NCBI GenBank assembly: GCA_030549175.1
Contig: JAUKUA010000002.1
Span: 5,890,001 to 5,954,000, forward strand
Length of the DNA stretch: 64,000 bases
Reading direction: 5' to 3'
Origin: Lasiosphaeris hirsuta
Taxonomy: Eukaryota; Ascomycota; Sordariomycetes; Sordariales; Lasiosphaeriaceae
A program made the position numbers and the translations under genes. The notes below the pieces were generated by a model. That model was not told the origin of the DNA. It saw only the letters and a program-made list of their open reading frames with translations, and did not search any database. Positions 57,131 to 64,000 of this stretch are shown here, piece after piece. Numbering within the stretch: the first letter of the stretch is position 1; each line of letters opens with the position of its first letter.

Positions 57131-57341
57131 GATGATACGCCACGGGTTTATAGGCTGGGCTAGCTGCCCATTCTCTCAACTGAAACTGCTAAGGCTCGGG
57201 GACGCCTGTGGTTCCGTGGGAGTAAGAGGACCGTTCTTTCCTTCGGGAGATGCTTGCACTCGGTTCGACCCCATCTTTTTGCACCAATTCATTTGTTTTT
57301 TATTTCCATTTTTCGTGCGATTTCAACTTTTACCCAACTCC
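57131..57341 (+). mobile_element. Right arm of the inverted repeat pair, tRNA/SINE-like
   Basis: 211 bp, the inverted counterpart of 55828-56099 without its internal duplication. It includes ggctcggggacgcc, ggttcgacccc and a T/A-rich tail ending near 57341. No target-site duplication was recognised around either arm. Confidence 0.55.
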
Positions 57342-57978
57342 TCGATAGATTTCCTCGCTCTCCATTGGGACCCGACTTGACTCTGGACTCTTTCCTTTGC
57401 AGTCCTTGACAAGCCATCTTTCCCGACGCAAGGCTCCGAACCCAACCGCGAGGCTGTCGCCGCCTCTATCCCCGCCACGCCCTTGCCTTCAACTAACAAA
57501 TCATGAGCTAACCCGGCCATCTTTCGTCGCAATGTGGTGAGGGTAGTAGGTAAAGCCCGATTGAGGCTCAAGCTGGGTCTCAGCGAGGACGAGCAGTGCC
57601 ACGTGGAGTGTTGGCGCCCAGATTTGTCTCATCAAATAAAGGGGCCAGCTTGACAAGGTCAGTGCTACTCAGCTGCTAAACAGTGCTTATTGTATGTTCT
57701 TTGTTGCAATGCTCATGCGACACGTTGAACGATGGAAGGCGCTCAATTGTTTACATAGCAGGTACCAATTAATTTTAATTCATTCCTGAGTAGGTACCTT
57801 ACATACTACCTCGGTAGGCGGTGATCGCCAGACCTTAGGTGGGTACTTTTGGTTTAAATACTGGACCCTGCTGACCCGCTGAAAATGTTTCACCACCGCC
57901 ATCCCCAACGTCCCTTCACACGAACCACAAGAAGCCACAGAGGAAAGGAAGCCAAGACTACCGACAAGAAAAACCAGG

Positions 57979-58770
57979 ATGTGTATCCGGCTCTATATCC
58001 ACAACATGTCATGCGATGCGCGGCCATTTCTAACCATCGCCCGGGAGTCTGAGCAAGGCAGGCTCCCTGTCCGATATGTCAACCCGAGCCACGAGCCGTT
58101 GAAATGCCCGCACGACCACCTCCGGCGGCAGACAAACTGTCCGTGGAATGGCTGTTGCACGCTTGAGACACTCCACCTCCACTGTGAATCCAATCCTCCC
58201 CCAGGCCCAGATGCCACAAAGCCAGGGCATGACCACAGCATCACCGAGTGCCTAACCGACTTTCGCGAGTACCACGGCTACCAGTACCGAAATTTTAGCG
58301 AATCTCCTGTTGCCGCGAGCGGCGAGGTTGGCGCCGAATGTGACCAAGACGGCGGTTTCCAGGAGCCGCATCTCGATGACTGGGTGATTGGGTACCTCGA
58401 CTCCCCCAAAGTCACCTACGGCCCCGACAAAGACGGCCCTGCCATGCCCTTCACCCGGACACCAGAGTGGGCGAGGGCCACAGCAGACCTCATTGAAGCT
58501 GGGGAGCGGTTGAATGCGGTGCTGATTCGGACCGAGTCTCATCAGGAAGTCATCGAGGATGGGATTCCAGTCCCCACCGAGATCCTCAAGTCGATGCGAG
58601 ACGAGATTGATCAGGCTTGGGAGAGGACGCGCAAGTGCCAGGAGCGTTTGCGATGCATGGACCGCCAGGCAGCAGAAGCCCTCTTGGACTTTGATGAGAA
58701 GCACGAAAAGAGCCCACGTGTCGCGGACGAACTTGCAGGGCACTACCCTGGGGCTACTCGCTTTTTCTGA
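57979..58770 (+). CDS. Hypothetical Cys/His-rich fungal protein
   Basis: A single exon of 263 residues. The N-terminal 75 residues contain nine cysteines and several histidines in motifs such as CIRLYIHNMSCDAR, LKCPHDHLRR, NCPWNGCCTLE and LHLHCES, suggesting metal binding. This resembles a group of fungal proteins that begin with a short Cys/Tyr/His-rich zinc-like region. The middle is charged, and the C-terminal third is a coiled-coil-like helix (EIDQAWERTRKCQERLRCMDRQ). No signal peptide. A leader rich in A and C precedes the ATG, and a TTTAAAT element lies about 125 bp upstream. Function unknown. Confidence 0.8.
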   Translation: MCIRLYIHNMSCDARPFLTIARESEQGRLPVRYVNPSHEPLKCPHDHLRRQTNCPWNGCCTLETLHLHCESNPPPGPDATKPGHDHSITECLTDFREYHGYQYRNFSESPVAASGEVGAECDQDGGFQEPHLDDWVIGYLDSPKVTYGPDKDGPAMPFTRTPEWARATADLIEAGERLNAVLIRTESHQEVIEDGIPVPTEILKSMRDEIDQAWERTRKCQERLRCMDRQAAEALLDFDEKHEKSPRVADELAGHYPGATRFF

Positions 58771-59024
58771 GCGGGAGGAGAAGAACCATCAATACCTTGA
58801 TTGCACCTAGATTCTAGAGTACATAGCTACCAGCACACTTAATACATATTATCCCTACCGCCCCCTAATTTCCGAATCATGATAGTCATTGTTGATTGAT
58901 CCTCACTCCAACCCTGGCTTGTAACACGGCGTGTGACACCCCTGTCGAGAGCCATCAAGGAAGGGAGGTGCTGGCGACCACCGCTAATAACCGGCAAAGC
59001 ACCCAAGTGGCGCAGCCGGCAGAA

Positions 59025-59031
59025 TATAAAA
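59025..59031 (+). promoter_or_regulatory. TATA-like element of the carboxypeptidase gene
   Basis: TATAAAA 84 bp upstream of the ATG at 59109, a normal distance for a fungal core promoter with a short leader. Confidence 0.5.
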
Positions 59032-59108
59032 CGGCTGGGAACCCCCAACATCCATCTCGATCCAACATCTCTCACCTTCCCTAAAGTTACGGCCTCTGGC
59101 GCAACCAA

Positions 59109-61096
59109 ATGTTGTTTCTCGGTATTGGATTCGCCTGTCTCTGGGCAGGAGCTGCCGCGCAGTTACCTCCCAAGCCAGAGGGCGTCACGGTGCTTAAATC
59201 CAAATTTCACCAAAATGTCACCATTTCATTCAAGGAGGTGGGGTCCCTGTGTGTGTGTGCCAACCAATACTCAACGACTCTAACATTGCCAGCCGGGAAT
59301 CTGCGAGACCACTCCAGGTGTCAAGTCGTACTCTGGATACGTTCATCTCCCTCCGGGCTTTCTCGATGACGGAAGCGGTGAGAGGCAGAACTATCCCATC
59401 AGCACGTAAAGACCCCGACTCATTCCAGTCCTTCACATGATACCGACGAAAGAAACAGGTTCTTCTGGTTCTTTGAGGCACGCAAGAGCCCGTCCACCGC
59501 CCCCCTGTCCATTTGGCTCAATGGGGGACCAGGCGGGTCATCCATCATGGGCCTGCTGGAAGAAAACGGGCCTTGCTTCGTGTCGGCCGACTCTAAAAAC
59601 ACCCACCTCAACCCCTGGAGCTGGAACAGTGAGGTGAACATGCTGTACATCGACCAGCCCAACCAAGTTGGCTTCTCCTACGATACACTCACCAACAGCA
59701 CCTTTATCGCGCATGATTTAGGGATGGGATTCATTCCCCGCCCGGCCAACTTCACCGACGGCGTGCCCCGAGGCAATCTCACCTACCGCATCGGCACCGC
59801 AGCCAGCAACCGGCTTCAGCACACCGCCAACAGCACGGCCCACGCTGCCCACGCGCTGTGGCACTTTGCCCAGACGTGGTTCTTTGAGTTTCCCCACTAC
59901 AAGCCGTACGACAACCGGATCAGTCTCTGGACCGAGAGCTACGGCGGTCACTACGGACCCGGCTTCATGGGATTCTTCCAGGAGCAGAACGAAAAGATTG
60001 ACCAGGGCCTCTCAACTGAGAAGGGGGCGCATAAGCTGCACCTTGACACCCTGGGCATCGTCAACGGTCTGATGGACCTTGCCGTGCAGGGGGAGGGGTA
60101 CATCCATTACGGCTACAACAATGTAAGCTTTCTTGATCTCCATGATCGATCGTTGACCCTTCTGACGTGAAACAGACGTACGATATACCCATTTGGAACT
60201 CGTCTCTCCACGAGGCCCTCTTGCACAACTGGACCCGCCCCGGCGGCTGTCTCGACAGGATTCACACCTGCCAGGCCGCTCTCGGCTCCGCCGACCCTTC
60301 CAAGAACCTCACAACCGTCTGCAGCGATATCGACAACGAGTTCTGCAGCCCCATCACAACGCTGCTCGACAGAGCGATCGATGTGGGCTTCTACGACATT
60401 GCCCACCCGGCAGCCGACCCGTTTCCCCCGCCGCATCTGTACGGCTTCCTGGCCGAGGAGTCGGTTCTCGCGGCTCTCGGCGTGCCGGTGAACTACACGG
60501 CGGCGTCGGTAGCCGTCGGCAAGGCCTTCGACGCGACCTATGACTTTATCGCCGGCGGCTTCCTCGACAAGATGGCGCACCTGCTCGCCGCCGGCGTCAA
60601 GGTCCACCTCGTCTACGGCGATCGCGACTTTGCGTGCAACTGGATGGGCGGCGAGGCGGCCAGCCTGGCGGTTCCCTGGACGCGGCAGGCCGAGTTCGCC
60701 GCGGCGGGCTACGAACCGCTCGTAGCGTCGGACGGCAGGACCGAGGGTATGACGCGGCAGGTCGGCAATTTCAGCTTCACCCGCGTGTTCCAGGCCGGTC
60801 ACGAAGTGCCCTCTTACCAACCCATCGCATCGTACAACATTTTCATGAGGGCGCTGGGCGGGTGGGATATCGCGACGGGCAGGCGCAGAGTGAGCGAGGA
60901 GCTGGTTACCATTGGGCTAAATGATACATTGGGCATCCGAAATGCCGCTCCGGCTAGGCCGAAGCCGCGGTGCTATGTGCTCAAGCCGATGACCTGCACA
61001 TCCGAGGTGTGGGAGACGGTGGTCAAGGGGACGGCCATCGTGAAGGATTACTATGTTGTTGGTGACAAGAGCGATGATGTTATGGGGGATCTGTAA
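59109..61096 (+). CDS. Secreted serine carboxypeptidase (peptidase family S10)
   Basis: Four exons: 59109-59237, 59293-59405, 59459-60122, 60176-61096; introns are 55, 53 and 53 nt (donors GTGGGG, GTAAAG, GTAAGC). The 608-residue protein begins with a signal peptide ([18 protein letters not shown]). S10 motifs in order: [13 protein letters not shown], catalytic Ser241 in [12 protein letters not shown], Asp451/453 in [11 protein letters not shown], and His511 in [12 protein letters not shown]. The cysteines in the middle domain ([12 protein letters not shown]) fit the disulfide-rich cap. Several N-glycosylation sequons (NVT, NST, NLT, NYT) support secretion. It removes C-terminal residues from peptides in acidic conditions, probably for nutrition. 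The weak first donor is the least certain part. Confidence 0.93.
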
Positions 61097-61428
61097 GTTT
61101 GGAATATTGGAAAACACGGGAGAAACAACAGCTCCATGTTGTACATAAAAGTTGCCATCGGTAATTTCCATATCTGTGTGTGGCCCTGAGCTGCCCTGCT
61201 CCGGAGGTGAGCCTGGCCTGGCCTGCCGCATGGCCCACTTTTGGTGCCTCGAGCAAAGTTGCAATCTGGAAAAGCCTTTCCCGGAACGGCCGAAATTCAA
61301 GAACCATCCAGTTGTCTTCCAATCGTTGAATCAAGTCAAAGAGTTGGGCTCAGGATATATTAGTACACGACACGGGATAGTGTATAACACGTGGTGCTCT
61401 GCACTGGCATACCATTTGCTAGTATATT

Positions 61429-61716
61429 TTAGGCCGGTATATCATCGTCGCCGATCAGCTCTAATCCGGCACAAGCATCTCGCCAGAAAGGCGAACCGAA
61501 CAGATTGCCAATAGCTACCTCGGCGTGGTGAAGAACCTGGACGGGAAAGTCATCAGTCATCCTCGACAGGATATTATGGGTTAGCTCTCGAGCCTCTCTC
61601 GGTTCTTTCGGTGTGAGATTAGAGGGATTCTCTGTGACGGTCTTCGGCGCGGGGACGGCCTCCGGGATGTTGGGGCGCTCCTTGAGACGAAAAAATAAAT
61701 GGACGTGACGCGTCAA
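61429..61716 (-). other. Possible coding exon of unknown gene
   Basis: A 95-codon minus frame with normal-looking coding content near its end (VLHHAEVAIGNLFGSPFWRDACAGLELIG). It has an acceptor-like TCTCAAG upstream. It may be a further exon of the small gene at 61968-62371, but no clean splice was found. No homology recognised. Confidence 0.3.
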
Positions 61717-61856
61717 ATGTGGGGTTCAGATCTTGTTAACCCCGCTGTCCACTAACCGCAGTACCTATGACGCCAAACACCCAGTGTCTGTAACTAGTAT
61801 GCAACGTCCTCCTCCCAGTCTCCAAGACCCCAAGGCTTGGCCCCCAAAAGACAGCA

Positions 61857-61881
61857 CCCCCCCCCCCCCCCCCCCCCCCCC
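61857..61881. repeat. C25 homopolymer
   Basis: Twenty-five consecutive C on the plus strand; length probably uncertain in the assembly. Confidence 0.85.
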
Positions 61882-61967
61882 AAAGGCAGTACATTTCCTC
61901 CTAATAAGCCTGTCAACGATTTACCACGTGCGAGGGAGGCAAGCCAAAAGACGGCCCTAAGGAGCGA

Positions 61968-62371
61968 TCATAGACGGAAATTCGGGTGTTTGGCAAAGTA
62001 TTGGGCGTACTTGCTAGGCCTATGTGGCCGTCAGTAGCAGTGAAGGTAAGGATCGAGATAGGCGACCCGCAGTGAGTAAAGATGGAGAGGTACCAAAGGT
62101 AAATTTATAAAGTTACCTCCATATTAATAGCGGCCGCGAGCTTCTGTAGCTCCGGGAAGCCGTTAGCAAGGCGGTGGTAATCCTGGCGGCTGACAGTAAA
62201 CTCGAAGGCCTGCCCAGAAGGGACGGAGGGAATGTGCCTAATTTTTATCAATCTTGGTCAACTCTTCTGTCCTGCCGAGCGTTAGCCCTCTCTTGTTACT
62301 CACCATGATTTGTTGGTATCTAGCATTTTAAAAGGCCTCTCCCATATCAAAATCGAGGTATCCTTTTTCAT
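61968..62371 (-). CDS. Possible small gene or gene remnant, three exons
   Basis: Exons 62371-62304, 62237-62117 and 62009-61968 give 76 residues. The first two junctions are convincing: GTGAGT donor to AAATTAG with NKSW-HIPSV in phase, then a GTAACT donor after INME. The second exon (FEFTVSRQDYHRLANGFPELQ) has typical coding character. The last acceptor (GCAAG) is weak; an alternative CCTAG would give a different end. The true start may lie further upstream. No domain recognised. Confidence 0.35.
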
Positions 62372-62730
62372 AGCTGCCGCAGTTTTGAACTTCCATGCTA
62401 ACAAACAAGGCAGACTCGCTCTTTTCAGGGGCCATGCACCCCAAGGAGGCAATGGCAACACCCCTGGCCATGCCAGAACCCCAGCCCATGAACCGAGATT
62501 TGCAAAGAAGAGGGAAGTCACGATCTGTTTGTCTCACAGCGACAGTGGATCCCGAGCCAGGTATTCAGCTGCAAACAGTTGTATGGCTGCCAACCATTTG
62601 CTACCGTATCCGTGCCTTTCAAGCTGCTTTTTATTGTTTCCCACCACTCCTTCCAATATTGACCACTTCCCTTTCCATTCCTCACTGTCTCTGCTTTGGC
62701 GGCCCCCCTGTGCTGATCATTGGCCGTAGA

Positions 62731-63340
62731 CTTCAATGACGACAAAACGCTACCGCCACCACTCCCGATCACCTACTGTCAGTACAAGTTCAACGAGGAC
62801 AAGAGTCTAGAGTCTGTTCCTGGGAATCTTTACTGATCTTACCGCCCTCAACCCGCATAGTCAAAGGCTATCCCCGTCGTGGACGAGCTCGTGCGTGGTA
62901 TCGATGAGATTGACAAAACCCGTAAAGTTCCATTTGATCTTGTCTTGGCCACCCAGATCTTCCTCGATATCCACCACAAACTGAGGGGAAAGGCTTCGGC
63001 GCCCTTTAACTTTTTGATAGACCAGCTCGGGTTGACGAGAAACACCGTCCAGCTCCATCTGGTCTGGCACAAGAATCTCGAGTTGGACAGCTGGCTGGCC
63101 TTCTCCAACCAGGACATGCGAAATGCCCTCCACCATGCGGCGCCCCAAGATGGGCGGCCAGGTGCACTCGCGCGCCGGGCCCCGCAGCATCAACCCCAAG
63201 CCGGCCGTGCCCGTGTCCAACAAGTTCGCCGACCGCTGCCGCCTCTCTTTGTGAGGGTTGTGCGCCAACGCATAAACCACGGCTGGTGCAGGCAAGGCCT
63301 GGGTCTATTTGGTGGTGGGGCAAAGATACGGGCTGGGACT
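62731..63340 (+). pseudogene. Decayed fragment of a fungal DUF6604-like gene
   Basis: The plus frame reads PLPITYCQYKFNEDKSL, meets two stops, then gives a long coherent stretch (VVDELVRGIDEIDKTRKVPF, LATQIFLDIHHKLRGKA, LHLVWHKNLELDSW, QDMRNALHH). It then slips to another frame (GGQVHSRAGPRSINPKP, SNKFADRCRLSL). This pattern of short motifs is one I associate with fungal DUF6604-containing proteins, though from memory only. Stops plus a frameshift make it a relic. The opposite-strand ORF is a shadow. Confidence 0.45.
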
Positions 63341-63549
63341 TGTCATGAATACTCTTCCAGTCCTCCTAGTCAAGCCATTCTTTCCGAAAAGCATACGTTA
63401 ACTTGGAGAAGCAGGCTGCAGGAGTCATCATGTTGACGATGTTGTCGAGCAGGAGGACCTGTGCAACTTGACCTGATTAGCTAATCAGAATTGGCACATT
63501 TGAGCAGCCCCTCTTCTCAGGAAGGCAAATGGCTGGCCAGCTCTCAGAG

Positions 63550-63620
63550 TCGGGTATGGTGTAGCGGTAACATCGCTGACTCTCACTCGACAGCCCGGGG
63601 TTCGACTCCCCGTATCCGAG
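63550..63620 (+). tRNA. tRNA-Glu (anticodon CTC)
   Basis: 71 nt that fold as a tRNA. The acceptor TCGGGTA pairs with TATCCGA (one G-T), with discriminator G. The D-stem GTGT/ACAT encloses AGCGGTA. The anticodon loop CTCTCAC carries CTC. The T-arm CGGGG-TTCGACT-CCCCG is perfect. No intron. The anticodon stem GCTGA/TCGAC has one C-A mismatch and one G-T pair, so it may be a slightly degenerate or edited copy. Confidence 0.9.
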
Positions 63621-64000
63621 TAATCAATCAGGTCGATGTGGCCAACATCTTTTTGCCATTTCCTTCTAGAAGAAGTCTTGGTCTTTGGGAAAGTGTGGTC
63701 GAGCCCCTCTGTTTTCTCTCATCTCCCAGCTCTCATTCTGAATAGCACCTTGGATCCCTTATCAGGACCCGATTTTTTCCCTGGCGATAGTCAAGTGGCC
63801 AAGACCCAGGATGCCGCGCAGCGCGAGGATCGACCCAGAGCCACCACCCCGCGGCGACCACCCTCTGCAACCCAAGCCCCATCCCAACCAGGCCCACCAC
63901 CTGGCTCCATGCGATATCACCTCATGGCACCTCCCTAAACCATCGCTATCGGGCCGTAAGAGGATTGTCAGAGTGTTTGATGTCCATGGCTCACCGTCCT
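63621..64000. other. Downstream of the tRNA, no gene recognised
   Basis: C/A-rich sequence in the last 200 bases resembles leader or coding sequence of a gene running off the window, but no start can be supported. Confidence 0.4.

Noticed and set aside
58999..59035. tRNA-like start (agtggcgcagccgg)
   Set aside because: An A-box resemblance without anticodon or T arm; it is the promoter of the carboxypeptidase gene.

Overview
The window looks like nuclear DNA of a filamentous ascomycete, most likely a Sordariomycete. Genes are GC-rich and carry short introns of about 50-150 nt with GTAAGT/GTGAGT donors and CTRAC/CTGAC branch motifs. Leaders are pyrimidine-rich, and typical fungal families appear (HET, NACHT-ankyrin, Clr5, DUF1275, DUF6601, a class B flavin monooxygenase). 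The family assignments come from reading the sequence; no database search was possible. 

Layout: 1-711 is the broken edge of a small fungal kinase (-). 1.8-6.3 kb holds three minus-strand genes: a GNAT acetyltransferase, an MDR oxidoreductase and a DUF6601-like membrane protein. 7.1-13.0 kb (+) is a 1936-residue NLR-type protein with a hydrolase domain, a NACHT-type P-loop, ankyrin repeats and a low-complexity tail. 15.0-15.8 kb (-) is a small unknown gene, followed by about 5.8 kb with no recognised gene. 21.6-34.6 kb has an MFS transporter (-), an unknown disordered protein (+), a DUF1275 membrane protein (-), formyltetrahydrofolate deformylase (-), a flavin monooxygenase (+) and an unknown protein (-). 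35.5-43.3 kb has a HET-domain protein with a coiled-coil insertion (-), a possible microprotein (+) and a Clr5-domain protein (+). 43.3-57.3 kb is an accessory region with repeats and broken genes around an intact HET-NACHT-ankyrin gene (46.0-51.8 kb, -). 58.0-61.1 kb has a Cys/His-rich unknown protein (+) and a secreted serine carboxypeptidase (+). 61.4-63.4 kb has weak or broken gene pieces, and a tRNA-Glu(CTC) lies at 63.55 kb. 

The most unusual object is at 46247-48105. This is a 72-bp-period array that, read on the minus strand, is a chain of near-identical 69-nt introns (GTAAGT, CTGAC, TATAG), each followed by a 3-nt microexon. It sits inside the coding region of the HET-NACHT-ankyrin gene, between an exon ending in phase 0 at 48106 and a final ankyrin exon at 46195-46022 that also starts in phase 0. 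There are 26 triplets; none is a stop, and they are by far the most variable part of an otherwise nearly uniform repeat. The same gene also has seven 29-residue ankyrin-like repeats, four of them essentially identical. Together these suggest an NLR that diversifies by repeat turnover, possibly with a codon-by-codon variable linker or a recursively spliced mega-intron. 

The NLR, the HET proteins and several decayed pieces of such genes (43.3, 54.8 and perhaps 62.7 kb) suggest an allorecognition or innate-immunity neighbourhood, interleaved with ordinary metabolic genes.
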